From Chlorocebus sabaeus (Eukaryota; Chordata; Mammalia; Primates; Cercopithecidae), in NCBI RefSeq assembly GCF_047675955.1, contig NC_132926.1:18229826-18293825 (forward strand): DNA of 64,000 nucleotides, in the 5' to 3' direction. Shown here piece after piece: positions 46,950 to 58,535 of this stretch (position 1 is its first letter; each line of letters opens with the position of its first letter). The notes under the pieces are model-generated. The model made no database searches, was not told the origin of the DNA, and worked only from the letters and a program-made list of their open reading frames with translations. The position numbers and the translations under genes are program-made.

Positions 46950-47340
46950 TCAACTTTGAGCTGCTAAGATGGTTCAATATTGAAAAATGTTTATATTAAG
47001 AGCATAGGGATATATGCTTGTCTCTACCAAAATTTAAAATAGTCTCTTATAAAATTTAACATTCATTCTAATAAAACTTACAGTAAAATGGGAATCAGTA
47101 AGATAAACACACAGTCACATAAACATACAGACACTCATTTAGAAACATTCTCAGTAAAGACATTAACAAGCCAAGAATGCCCACATCAAAATAGATGATA
47201 TTTTTAGGAATTGTTATGAATATTAATTGGCTAGATATAAAATGTCATAAAGGAAAATAAAAAAGAGTTACTCTTATCTTCACAAAATTCGATCATATTT
47301 CAAAAATCACAAAAGATTCAATGGCATATTATAATAAATG
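46950..47340 (+). mobile_element. Old L1M ORF2 fragment
   Basis: 'ttataaaatttaacattcat', 'acagtaaaatgggaatcagt' and 'acaagccaagaatgcccaca' match the L1 reverse-transcriptase region (the '...aaaattcaacatccattcatgataaa...' stretch), strongly decayed. Opposite in strand to the L1 just before it, so it is a separate insertion or an inverted piece. Confidence 0.55.
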
Positions 47341-48019
47341 TAGCAATGTTTAATAACAAATTCAGAGTGTTCTATCTGTCTTTGCCCATGAACAGTATCA
47401 TCTTACTTACTTTCTAGGAAAAAGGAAGACTTTATCAGCCCAGCCCCTCATTAAAAGAGAGAAAGAGAAGGAGAGAAATATAGAATTATAACATGGGTAG
47501 AGAGAGGCAAATTGGAAAATCAAGATCAGCGATTTTGCAATAACTAAGATTCTAGATGTATTTGGAGACACAGAGTCAGAAAAACAATTACAGAAGTAAA
47601 GGGGCTTAGGACAGAAATAGTTATGTAGAAAGTAACGAATTTTATAGTTTGAGTACTAGAGAGAGATTTTGAGTGAGTGCTCAGGAGACCTGCTCAGAGA
47701 AGCTTGCAGGTGTGACTCATAGTAGAAGGCCTTATGGCTAGGGGCATGGGCAGGCCAACAGACTCAGAAAAACATGGGGACTAAATAATTTCGGAGAAAC
47801 AAGAGGGTGAATATGACATCTTCTGGGTAAATAAAAGTTCTACATGGGACATTCCTAAGAGATGGACAAAAATAATTTCTTTTGGACATGATAACAGATT
47901 ACAAACAGTATCCAACCATCCTTTTTATTTCCCCATTGGTGAAAAATGAGAAGCATAGTGTCTGCCATCCAACTTGCTGGAAAACATAAGTGGAGTTCCT
48001 TTCTTTGGAGGCATGAATT
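47341..48019. other. Non-coding stretch, unassigned
   Basis: No gene. Purine-rich in 47440-47860 but without a family I recognise. Confidence 0.45.
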
Positions 48020-48063
48020 ATGATTGTAAATAGTGTGGTGGTTAAAATGATCAGTTCTAGATT
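48020..48063 (+). mobile_element. MIR SINE, left part (split by L1)
   Basis: 'tagtgtggtggttaaaatga' is the MIR 5' end. It resumes after the L1 at 48767. The last 12 bases are the L1 target duplication. Confidence 0.7.
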
Positions 48064-48766
48064 CTTTTTTTCATTACTTTTAATTAACAAATAACAATTG
48101 TATATATTTACAGCATACAACATGATGTCTTGAAATATATATATATCTCTACATACATATATGTACACATACACATCATGGAATGGCTAAATAGAGCTAA
48201 TTAACATTTGTATCACCTCGCATACTCATTTGTGGCAAGAACACTTATAATCTACTCTCAGAAATCTCTAAAAGTACATTGTCATGAACTCTAGTCACCA
48301 TACTGTACAACTGATCTTTCTTTTTGTGTTTTGTTTTATTTTTGAGGCAAGGTCTCATTCTTTCACCCAGGCTAGAGTGCAGTGGCACAATCTCGGCTCA
48401 CTGCAACCTTCATCTCCTGGGCTCAAGCAATTCTTCCACCTCAGCCTCCTGAGTATCTGCGACTACAGGCACATGCCACCACGCCAGGCTAATTTTGCAT
48501 TTTTTTTTTTGTAGAGATTGGGTTTCCTCATATTGCCCAGGCTAGTCTCAAAATCCTGGGCTCAAGCGATCCACCTGCCTCAGCCTCCCAAAGTGCTGGG
48601 ATTATGGGCATAAGCCACTGTGCTTGGCTACAATAGATCTCTTGACCTTATTTCTCCTAACTGAAATTTTGTATCATGTGACCAATATGGCCCCAATTCT
48701 TCCCACCAACACCTCTCCTAGCACCTGGCAACCACCATTCTACTCTCTCCTTCTATGTGACATACC
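48064..48766 (-). mobile_element. L1M-type LINE 3' end inserted in a MIR
   Basis: Reverse-complement L1: 'ttacagcatacaacatgatg', 'catttgtggcaagaacactt' and, after an Alu, 'tgcttggctacaatagatct...ttgaccttatttctcctaac'. The 12-base direct repeat 'cagttctagatt' at 48052-48063 and 48767-48778 is a perfect target duplication, so the two L1 pieces are one insertion cut by the Alu at ~48315-48628. Confidence 0.9.
48315..48628 (-). mobile_element. AluJ inserted in the L1
   Basis: Reverse-complement Alu ('gaggcaaggtctcattcttt' to 'agccactgtgcttggc'). L1 flanks 'acaactgatct' (left) and 'acaatagatct' (right) are a decayed target duplication of the L1 'acaatagatct' motif. Confidence 0.9.
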
Positions 48767-48955
48767 CAGTTCTAGATTACAGGATTGAAATTCTAGGTTT
48801 GTTTCTCAATCTTCTGTGTATTGGTTTCTTACCTATAAAATGTGAATAATAATAGCATCTCTTACCTAATTTTGTTGTAAGTATTGAATAATTAAAGAAC
48901 ATGTTTAATGCAAAATTTGAATTTGTATGTATTCAATAAATACTCTTTTAATGAA
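48767..48955 (+). mobile_element. MIR SINE, right part
   Basis: 'ttggtttcttacctataaaa', 'tgtgaataataatagcatct' and 'gtaagtattgaataattaaa' continue the MIR from 48063. Confidence 0.75.
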
Positions 48956-49137
48956 ATACACTATGTTAATTTTCTTGGGAAATATCTATTGGTATGCCAC
49001 TATACAGTTAGTCATCTCCCAATATGATATCCTTTAGCTCCAGCTTACCTTATTAACATAACATAACAGGAAAGGCATTCTTTAATACTGAACATCTACT
49101 AAATAAAGCATTTTTTAATGTTGATTCTCATATTTAG

Positions 49138-49276
49138 TTTTTTTCCTTTTTTTAAATTATACTTTAAGTTCTAGGGTACATGTGCAGAACGTGCAGGTTT
49201 GTTACATATGCATATATGTGCCATATTGGTGTGCTGCACCCATTAACTCGTCATTTACATTACGTATATCTCCTAA
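49138..49276 (-). mobile_element. L1PA-type LINE 3' end, short
   Basis: Reverse-complement end of a young primate L1: 'ttatactttaagttctaggg', 'gcaggtttgttacatatgca', 'ggtgtgctgcacccattaac'. Only about 125 bases beyond the T-rich tail, so it is extremely 5'-truncated. Confidence 0.92.
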
Positions 49277-49945
49277 AAAACTGGCAATTTGTTGTTACAC
49301 AAAAACTTTTTTTGAATTATTACATAACATTTCATAGACAATAAAGGATAGACTGGGTTTAGTTTCATCCCACAAGACAGTCAACCTGATGACACAGGAT
49401 GAAAATGGATTCCAGTCCTACCCAAGAGTCTACTGCACTATAAAGCAACTTTGTTAACTTCACTTACTGAAGTTTAAATTGTCAGGTATTGGCAATTTGT
49501 CCCTGGCATTGACTTCCTGCCCTAGAGTGGAGATTACTGCCGTAACTACTGGTTCATTCTTCATCACCAGGCTTCTAGCTCTCTCCGGCCACTCTAAGGT
49601 AATATTTAAGTACTCTGCATCACAGTAGTACTTTAGCATGACTAACAATGATATATATATATATATGTTGAGAAATAAGCAAATTTTCACAAGAACTATG
49701 TGTAACAGGTATTACTAGTGGGAAATATGACCAGCTAGGTCTGGTGAAGGCAGATCTTGAAGAATTATTAAAACAGAGAAGCAAGTTAGTTCACTGTGGA
49801 CTTATTTATATTTAGCCTACCCAGGGTTTACTGTGATTTTGAATCAGAGAATTCTTGATCTTAAACAAATCTGGAAAATTATCAGCTATTATCTCATTAA
49901 ATATTGCCCTTTCTCCTTCACACTTCTTTTTGCATTCTCATTAAA
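49277..49945. other. Non-coding stretch with a short (TA)n
   Basis: No gene or named repeat. A (TA)n of about 9 units lies at 49650-49667. Confidence 0.5.
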
Positions 49946-49954
49946 AACTTTTTA

Positions 49955-50297
49955 TGTTTTGTTTTGTTTTTGTTTTTGTTTTTGTTTTTGAGACAGGGTC
50001 TTGCTCAATTGCCCAGGCTGGAGTGCAGTGGCACAATCTCCTCTCACTGCTGTCTCCGTGTCCCGCGCTCAACTGATCCTCCCACCTCAACCCCCAAGGA
50101 GCTGGGGACTCCAGGCGCATGCCAAAGCCCAGCTAATTTTTGTATTGTTTTCTTTTGTTTGTTTGTTTGTTTGTTTTTGTAGAAATGGGGTTTTATCATG
50201 TTGGCCAGGCTGATCTCAGACTCCTGAGCTCAAGCAATCCACCCACCTCAGCCTCCCAAAGTGCTGGGATTACAGGCATGAGTCACAACACCCAGCC
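49955..50297 (-). mobile_element. AluJ, full length, with internal TTTG expansion
   Basis: Reverse-complement old Alu with a (TTTTTG)n tail at 49958-49990. A second TTTG/TTTC expansion (50146-50177) enlarges the linker between the monomers. 52 bases upstream of another minus-strand Alu. Confidence 0.88.
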
Positions 50298-50349
50298 ATT
50301 AAATTCTTATTAAACACATGTTAGTACTTTTCATCCTTTGCTTCTCACT

Positions 50350-50631
50350 GTTTTATTTTTTATGAGACAGAGTCTCGCTCTATTGCCCAGGCTGGAGTGC
50401 AGTGGCGAGATCTCAGCTCATGGCAAGCTCCGCCTCCCGGGTTCAGGCCATTCTCCTGCCTCAGCCTCCCGAGTAGCTGGGACTGTAGACGCCGCCACCA
50501 TGCCCGACTATTTTTTTGTATTTTTAGTGGAGACTGGGTTTCACTGTGGTCTCGATCTCCTGACCTCGTGATCCACCCGCCTTGGCCTCCCAAAGTGCTG
50601 GGATTACAGGTGTAAGCCACTGCGCCTGGCC
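50350..50631 (-). mobile_element. AluY with small internal deletions
   Basis: Reverse-complement AluY ('gcaagctccgcctcccgggt', 'ctcgatctcctgacctcgtg') lacking about 20 bases near 50545 ('ttagccaggatgg' region). The direct repeat 'ttgcttctcact' at 50338-50349 and 'ttgctcctcact' at 50632-50643 is a target duplication with one change. Confidence 0.92.
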
Positions 50632-50643
50632 TTGCTCCTCACT

Positions 50644-51544
50644 TTTGTAGTTTTCATTGTATTTTCTCTCTATGTTGGACAGTTAGTTATTACGTTTAGG
50701 TATTCTTTCAGTTTGCTAAACATGTCTTTAACTTTGTCCAATCTGCTATTACACCTATCCATTGCACTTATTTATTTATCTTTATCACATTTTTACAAGT
50801 CTTTTTCTTTTTTCTTAAATATGTCTGTTCTCGTTTTACAAACATAAGTAGTGTTCATTCTCATATTCTAAATTTTACCATGTTAAGAATATTTATTTTA
50901 CAGCATTCCTGTATAACTCCACTATACAATATTATGCATTATACGATGTACAATTATACAATGTATAATTCCATTATCTGAAGATCCTGGGGATTTGATA
51001 CTATTGGTTTTATTTTTGGAGTTCCCAGGAGTAATCCATGGGGAGTCTGTGCAGTCTGGGTAGAGACAACATCCCTCCAAAGAGAATTTGTTTTTACTTC
51101 TGCCAATCACCCTTAATGCTTTACCAACCCAAGTCTTCTTTATGGTAATTACTAAGTTAGAAGTTGTCAGGACAAAAGGAATAAACTTAAACCACACAGC
51201 TAGCATGAGGCCATATTTGTATTTGCAAGTCTTTAGGAAATGCATTTTTCCATCCAGAGTTCAAGCCAAAGTAGCTAAATTATCTGATCTCATTTTGGAG
51301 TTTAGCGGATTTTTTTTTCTTTTCCTTTTCATGTTTTCATTAGGTTATGCTATTTAAAGCTTCTAGAACTTTCAATTTTAGCTCCTATGTGGACTTCCCA
51401 CCCCTCATTCACCTTTAACAATGTCCCTTAAAAGAAAAGCCTTTTGGTTTCTAAGATTGAAAACCACCTCCAGGTAAATCGTAACTTTAGTGCAGTTGAC
51501 TACTGGAGTCAAAACTCTTTTGTTTTAGGTCACTGTGGAGTTTG
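50644..51544. other. Non-coding stretch, unique
   Basis: No gene or clear repeat. The opposed frames at 50922-51245 and 51088-51357 overlap and have no domain. Confidence 0.5.
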
Positions 51545-51549
51545 CTTAC

Positions 51550-51913
51550 TATCTTAGTCCACTCAAGCTCCTATAACAAAACACCACAAACTGGATGACT
51601 TATAAACAACAGAAATTTATTTCTCACAGTTCTGGAGGCTGGGAAGTCCAAGATTAGGGTGCCAGCATAGTCAGGTTCTGGTGAGGGCCCTCTTCCAGCT
51701 TGTAGACTATTAACTTCTCCGTGTCTTCACATGGGGGAAAGGGGCAGCATGGCTCTCTGAGCCCCCTTTTATAAGAGCACTAACCCCATTTATGAAGGTG
51801 GTGCTTTCATGACAAATTACTTCCCAAAACACATTACCTGTTAATACTATCACTTTAAGGGTTAAGATTTCAACATATGAATTTAGGGGGACTCAAACAT
51901 TCGGACCATAACA
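51550..51913 (-). mobile_element. MLT1-type MaLR LTR, full length, solo
   Basis: Reverse-complement MLT1 LTR: 'atcttagtccactcaagctc', 'aacagaaatttatttctcac', 'ggaggctgggaagtccaaga', ending 'aacattcggaccataaca'. Flanks 'cttac' (51545-51549) and 'cttat' (51914-51918) look like a 5-base duplication with one change. No internal region is present. Confidence 0.9.
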
Positions 51914-52975
51914 CTTATATTCTCACAAGTTCAGCATTTGAAAGAATGTTATGTTTTATCTAGGTATATTTTATCCACATATCTTACAGTGGGAGGGTTT
52001 TCTATTTACTCGATCATCCTGATAGAAATTCAAGTTGAGCGTAATCAGTAACTTGACTCAGGAAGTCATGATGTTCTTAAAATGTATCATCTGGATTGAG
52101 TCTAGTTCAAACTGATATGCTTAAGTCTCACATCTTTGCAACCTCTCGGCCCAAGACCCATATCCAGAATTAGCCACATCTGGTAGTCCAGAGTTGTTGA
52201 TGGCAAGTGATAGAAACTGACCAACTGTCTTAAACAACAATAAAAAGAAATAATAGGGATATCGGGGATTCCCAAAATCAGTCGCAGGCTGATAGACAGG
52301 CCTAAAGGATGAAAAAGAATAAAGAAAACTGTCATGTACCTCTGGTTCAATATTCAAAAATTCCCTCCAGGAGCAATGATTCAAGCCTAAATCTTTTCTC
52401 CACTTCCCAGCTGAGTCCTAGAGATGAGCTTAACTCTCACTAAGATACAAAAGAGCTTCTCTGAAAGGGAGATGCGATACAGCAAAACAATACAAAATAA
52501 AAAGAAATCTTATTTCAGCAGATGTGGCAAAACAGTTGAAAATATGTGACACTTATAATTGATAGAGATCGTTAGATATCTTACAATTATATACCCTTCC
52601 CCAGCAGAATTACGCATAAATCAGGTTGCTTTCATCTTATATTTGCTGAGTTTTTGTTATGCTAAGTGCATATTTTGTATTCCTGTGACAAAATTTTCAC
52701 TTATTTATCTTTATTGCATTTCTGTCACTTGCAAGAAACATTTGGAATTTCAGTGGAATCATCCTTAGCATTGTTCAATTCCACCTCCACCTTGATATAT
52801 TCTACGTTCACTCGACCCTTATTGCTTACCATTCTTGAACAATTATATAATTTCCTACCGCTATATTTCGGCCATTATACCCATACTCATTATGTAGACT
52901 TTTATTGATATTTAACTACAAAACTACTTTTTTATTAAAAAAAAATATTTCTCATGCAATCTGTAAACTAGAAAG
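51914..52975. other. Non-coding stretch with an unassigned old repeat
   Basis: No gene. 52180-52440 ('ttgatggcaagtgatagaaa', 'ctgaccaactgtcttaaaca') resembles the same unnamed old repeat family as 1765-2270. Two minus-strand frames (52102-52350 and 52121-52384) overlap there. Confidence 0.4.
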
Positions 52976-52979
52976 TGTT

Positions 52980-53125
52980 GTGTTTGATGCAACAGTCCTG
53001 TTGGTAAGTATTATTATTCCTACTGTAAAGATGAGGAAACTATAGTTTAGAGAAATTAAACAAACAAACAAAACATGCCCAACTCTTACAGAGCTAGTTA
53101 AGAGCAGAGACTCAAAACCTTTATT
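52980..53125 (-). mobile_element. MIR SINE
   Basis: Reverse-complement MIR: 'tattattattcctactgtaa', 'agatgaggaaactatagttt', 'gcccaactcttacagagcta'. Confidence 0.75.
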
Positions 53126-53249
53126 TGAGTATAAAGTTTTATTCTGAGCAATTAGGTCATTCTGGTGTAAAATTTCTAATAATAGTTTCCAAACTCTTTC
53201 CCACTATTAAGTAGATGACTGAATGCCTTCTTTATTATTTCCTAGATTA

Positions 53250-53745
53250 TAACATCTGCTTATTCATCTTTCCAACAAATAGTAATTTTGTAACTTTGTA
53301 CCAGGCACTTTTCTAAGTGTTTAGAATACATCAGTAAATTAAAGGAAAACAACAACAACAACAACAACAACTCTATGCCCATGTATCTTTGTAGCAGAGG
53401 TGAGATAGACAGCAAATAATAAATACAATAAATTACAATTTTAGGTATTTCAGATGGGGTTAAATATGGTTGGAAAAGAATTTAAAATCCTTTAGGCTGA
53501 GTGGAAAATAAGAATGCTGGGAAACAGAGGTTGGAAAGAATTGTTGCACACTGCAGTCATGTGTTAGGTCGAACCATATGAAATTGTTTCTGACTTATGA
53601 AAATGGCAATTTCATAGCATTCAGCCTATATAAGTGGTCAAGATAGACATCATTGAGAAGGTAAGCTTTGAGCAAACACTTGAATGGGATAAGGGCTAGC
53701 CAGACAGATATTTGATGGAAGAATGATTTAGGTTCCTTATGTGCA
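53250..53745 (-). mobile_element. L2 LINE fragment with an internal AAC repeat
   Basis: 'tgtaccaggcacttttctaa', 'cattgagaaggtaagctttg', 'acacttgaatgggataaggg' are L2 reverse-complement landmarks. An (AAC)8 microsatellite sits at 53348-53371. The 53525-53640 part does not match L2 well. Confidence 0.6.
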
Positions 53746-54410
53746 TGACATATTCACCGTTTCTCACTTTAGTTTAAAGTTCTTTTGATCTGACCATTGG
53801 ATGAATATCATAAATGGAGATGAATATCATAAATATTCATCTAGTCTCAGATATCCTCTGTTACATGTCAGAATTCATCGTTGTGGAAGTGTAAGGTATC
53901 CAGAAAGCCAAATATTTTTCATAATGTTGTTAGTGTCATAAGCTTTGTACATATTTCCCCTTTTTCCAAAAATAAATTACCATAAAAAGACCTTTAGGAA
54001 ACTTCAATTTTCAAGTATCTCTTCCCAGTGATTCAGAAGCAATAGATATATTTGCTTCCTCTCTTTTGGCCTATCCGTTACTGCCACATGAAAAATAGGT
54101 AAACCCTGGAAGGCTCAATTATGATATGATCATCTTTTTGGGACATCACCATGTGTGCTGTAAAGTATTAACTCAACAGGCCTTAGTTACTCAAATCCTG
54201 GATCTTCCAAAGAAAGGACTGATTCTTGACCAGCTACTGGGGATAATCTCTGAGCCCTCGGAATCTACTGCCTTACAAGAGTATTTTAATATATAGCAGG
54301 CTTTGTATCATATCGGTTTGACCTCTGGGGGCTGGAATCTGAGTAGCCACAGTCAGTCAAGTAGGAGCTGCATGCCTACATGACTGACCCCATTAAAAAC
54401 CCCAGTTCTG
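53746..54410. other. Non-coding stretch, unique
   Basis: No gene. The text 'gatgaatatcataaat' occurs twice in tandem around 53801-53835. Confidence 0.5.
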
Positions 54411-54708
54411 GCCAGGTGCGGTGGCTCACACCTGTAATCCCAGCACTTTGGGAGCTGAGGTGGGCGGATCACTTGAAGTCAGGAGTTCGAGAGCATCCTG
54501 GCCAACAAGGTGAAACCTTGTATCTACTAAAAGCACAAAAATTAGCCGGGCGTGGTGGTGGGTGCCTGTAGTCCCAGCTACTCAGGAGGCTGAGTCAGGA
54601 GAATTACTCGAACCTGGGAGGTGGAGGTTGCAATGAGCCAAGATCGTGCCACTGCACTGCAGCCTGTGCGGCAGACTGAGCCTCAATCTCAAACAAATAA
54701 ACAAAACG
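54411..54708 (+). mobile_element. AluS, full length
   Basis: 'ggccaggtgcggtggctcac', 'attagccgggcgtggtggtg', 'aagatcgtgccactgcactg', with an AAAC-patterned tail. The target duplication is unclear. Confidence 0.92.
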
Positions 54709-54710
54709 GC

Positions 54711-55443
54711 ACCACCACCCGCCCTTCACCTCAGGTCCCAAGGTAGAGGTGAGCTTCCCTAGTTAGCAGCACTTTGTACATATTATCTCAAATTGTTACT
54801 GAGAGAATTTAGTACTGTCTGTGCCACTCTTTGGGAGAAGACAACAGGAAGCTTGTGAGCTTGTGAGCTTCAGCTTGTGCTTGGTTTCTTCTGGACTTCG
54901 CTCTATGCATCTTTTTTCTTTTCCAGGTTTTAGTCTGTATGCTTTTTACTACAATATATGGTAACCGTGAGTATAACAGCTTTTCTGAATCCTCCTTTTA
55001 ATGAATCATTGAGCCTGAGTGGTCTAAGGGATCTCCAACACACCAACCACCACGCCTTATCCCTTTTTCCTGGGACATAGTCATAGTATGCATTATATTT
55101 CCAGGATCTGATCACCCTTTACCTTTGAATTGAGTCCAGGAGAAGAAGTAGGCTATCTAGCATTGTGTTCCAGAGCCCCACCCCATCCCAATTTAATATC
55201 CTTCACTTCTTCATGTCGACACACAAATTTTGATTCTTCGCCTTTTCACAATCTCTCCACCCCATCCCTGGCTTTAATCATGGATTGTTCCTCCTACTTT
55301 GATAAGGAACTTTTCATTTTGGAAAATAAGCTTAGATGCACAGATTTCCATATTTGTAGCAAGCACCCTAGGTGCCTATTATACCTCCTAAAAGTTGAAA
55401 AGACAAAGTTCTCAATTATAGTCAGTTTCTTTTTGTTCCTTAT
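54711..55443. other. Non-coding stretch, unique
   Basis: No gene. A short tandem motif 'gcttgtga' repeats at 54850-54866. The plus-strand frame 55130-55450 (106 codons) has no domain and runs into an Alu monomer. Confidence 0.5.
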
Positions 55444-55563
55444 TTTGTAGAGACAGAGTTTCACTATGTTGCCCAGGCTGATTTCAAATTCCTGGACTTA
55501 AGCAATCCTCCACCTTGGCCTCCCAAAGTGTTAAGATTTCAGGCATGAGCCACTATGCCTGGC
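55444..55563 (-). mobile_element. Alu left monomer (FLAM-like)
   Basis: A single Alu monomer in reverse complement ('gtagagacagagtttcacta' to 'gccactatgcctggcc'), about 120 bases. Either a free left Alu monomer or a half-deleted Alu. Confidence 0.83.
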
Positions 55564-58127
55564 CCTAGTCAGTTTCTTGAATCAGTTATCAATCTGTTAA
55601 TGACCATTGACCAAACTATTTATAAATCTCCCATCTCTTTATGCCTTTTTTATAGTAAAAATTAACATTAAACATTCTTCTTTTCATAATCAAATATAGA
55701 TATTATGTATATATAACCTATATGTGAACTGCAGTAATGTGGAAAACATGTTCATTGCTCGGAAGGTTGGATGATTCGTCTAATATTATTCCTAACTTAA
55801 AGATTAAAAAACTATAATAGAGATCATGCATTTTTATACAAATTAATAAAAATATTTTATTTGAGTAAAAAGGCAGAGTTTTTTGAATTTTAAAAACTGG
55901 TATCAATAATCTAATGTGACAAACCTATTTTCTACAACAATGTTGCTTTTTTGGAAAAAAGACATTGGATTGGAAAATGTATAAGAATCCTACTTTATAA
56001 ACAATTTTTACTTTATATCTTAATTTTTTATGTTTCATTTCACTTACACATCACCCCTACAGTTGACCTAATATTTTAAAATGTGTACAAAGATGAAAAA
56101 ATTAGTTAATAAAATTATATTATTATCAAACGTTTTAAAATTTCTTCAATATGTCCTATTTCAAAAGTTGTGCTCATCTTCAGAAGGACATAGGAATCAG
56201 TGTTCAAAATAAGCAGTGCTATTCCAATAAAAGCATCAGGCAAATTACTAGTTATAACATAATGCTTAATAGTATCTCAAACTTACAAAATAAAAGAATT
56301 CTGTTAGTAGTAATCATTTTCCCATCTCTGTCAATTCTGTTTCTGTAAGTAATGAACCAATCCTTAATGCTTCTGTGGAGTAACCTCTATTCACATTATT
56401 ATTTGCCTGATCATCCTTTTGGGGAATATTAGATTAAGTAGAACCATTACTGTAAGTTATTTTGCTTAAATATATGGTTCTAAATTAGTGAACATAAATT
56501 ACAGCTTCATGATTTGTCATCATTTTGGTTGACATAGGATTGTATTTAAATATAATTGAGAAATGATTTGAATACTATATATGTATATGTACTATATATG
56601 CATATGAATACTATATATGTATTTATAGTACTATATGAATACTACATATGTATATGTACATGTACTATATATGTATATATATGTTCAGCCATTCTGATAA
56701 GTTATCATCCATGCTGCTATATTTAGCTTATTTCTGGGAATATAGCTTTGGCAATTTAGAAATGGACTGCAAACCTCTGACTTCCAGATAGGTCACTGTC
56801 AGTTAAAAAGTGCATAGTATAAATAACACCTCAGTGTATGAAAAGATATACCTTTAACTTACAGATCTCACTAACAGTAGATATTTATAGAAAATAGGCA
56901 GGAAACCCTGCCATGACTAGATGCAAATATTCCAGTTTACAGTTTCTGGTATAATCTCTATTAACATCTTCAACAATGAGATCAATTTTAAGAGCATCTA
57001 ACAAGAATTTACCATTCAATCTCACATGCCTTGATATTTGGCTAGTCACACAATTGTTTGTCATTCAAGGAAACTCACTTTTCTTATGAAGTGTGGTGCT
57101 TTCCTGAGGAGAGAAGTTTTAGATTTGAAGATGCTATTTATGTCATAAATGTACAAGCAAGCACAGAAACAAGCAAGAAATGACTGCCTTTTATGTTGAT
57201 TTAATAGAGAATATGAATATTTGAATGGTATATGCAAGTAAGAGTTACATGACAAGGAGAAATCTTCTATTTCATTTATCTCTGGTAGAGGGAAACACTT
57301 TCAGACATGTTACCTGAAAAGGTTTGCCTAAAGTACACACGAAAGAATGCAAGACTTTTAAAATAAAAATTTAGTCTGGGTAAAAGCAGGCAGATAGAGA
57401 AAAGAGGAGAGAGTGTATAAACTTAACTTCATTAACTTTCTTAAGAGAGGGCTGTAATCTATACCTGTTTAATCTGCTCTTATCCTTCAAACATCAGAAT
57501 TAATACTTTTTTATTTATAAATGAAGTTTATACTCAATTTACTGAGCATCAATTTACTTTGCACAAGACTGTGCAAAGTTCTCTTATTTTTTGCATTTGC
57601 TTCATGTTTAGAATCAAAACCATTCCTGATTGTCTTACAAGATCTATAATATGATTGTTACATCTTATGCAGCACTCATATATGTTCGTCTGGGTATCAA
57701 AGCCATCTTTATTTGAAATGGAAGTCATAATATATTTGGCTTCCAACAATGTACATCTATTAAATTTAATGAAAATATCCATAATCAAAAGTAAAATAAT
57801 TTATATAAATTAAATTTCTTAAAAAGTCCCAAAGGAAGCAGTGTTGCATGAAACATGTAAATAAAGCAAAATCCTTATCTACCACTAATACGTCTTTCCC
57901 TCCAGCCTTAGGTCAGGCAGAAGCTGCACACTATCAAGTAAGGAAAGGATCATCATTATGCTAGTAAGAGTCATTCCTAAAGTTGTGGCATGTCTTCTCT
58001 ACAAAAGATAATTTTAATAACCATTTTTCTCTAAATACCTGATTTCCCTTTTTCAACTAAGTAGATTATTTCCCACACCTGCTTTGTAAGGGTGAAAAGA
58101 AAATTTATACAAAGATTCTAAGTGTCA
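55564..58127. other. Repeat-poor AT-rich island
   Basis: About 2.5 kb with no gene and no transposon that I can name. The only repeat is the AT-rich tandem array at 56570-56684. Frames are short. Confidence 0.5.
56570..56684 (+). repeat. AT-rich tandem array of ~31-36-base units
   Basis: Three units each start with 'gaatacta.atatgtat', at 56570, 56606 and 56637, followed by TATATG variants. Self-complementary runs make it prone to cruciforms. Confidence 0.8.
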
Positions 58128-58132
58128 TTATT

Positions 58133-58535
58133 TGTACTAGTCCATTTCCCCCTGCTATAAAGAAATACCTGAGACTGGGTAATTTATAAAGGAAAGAGGT
58201 TTAACTGGCTCATCCTTCTGCAGGCTTGTGCAGGAAGCATGATGCTGACATCTGCTCAGCTTCTTGGGACGTCTCTAGAAAACTTGCAATCACGGCAAAA
58301 GGCAAGATGGGGAGCAGCATTTCACATGGCCAGAGAAGAAGCAAGGTTGTGCGGGGTGCACACTTTTAAACAACCAGATCTCACTATCATAAGAATAACA
58401 CCAAAGGGATGGTGCTAAACCATTCGTCAGAACTCTACCTTCATGATTCAATCACCTCCCATCATGCCTCACCTCCAACACTGGGGATTACAATTTGAGA
58501 TGAAATTTGGGGAGGGAAACATAAAAACTGTATTA
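58133..58535 (-). mobile_element. MST-type provirus, 3' LTR
   Basis: In minus orientation this is the downstream LTR of the provirus 58133-60535. It begins 'tgtactagtccatttccccc' and ends 'ataaaaactgtatta' on the plus strand. The flank 'ttatt' at 58128-58132 pairs with 'ttact' at 60536-60540 as a 5-base target duplication with one change. Confidence 0.9.

Noticed and set aside
53801..53835. Tandem 'gatgaatatcataaat' as a regulatory dyad
   Set aside because: A two-copy short direct repeat in AT-rich DNA is readily explained by replication slippage.
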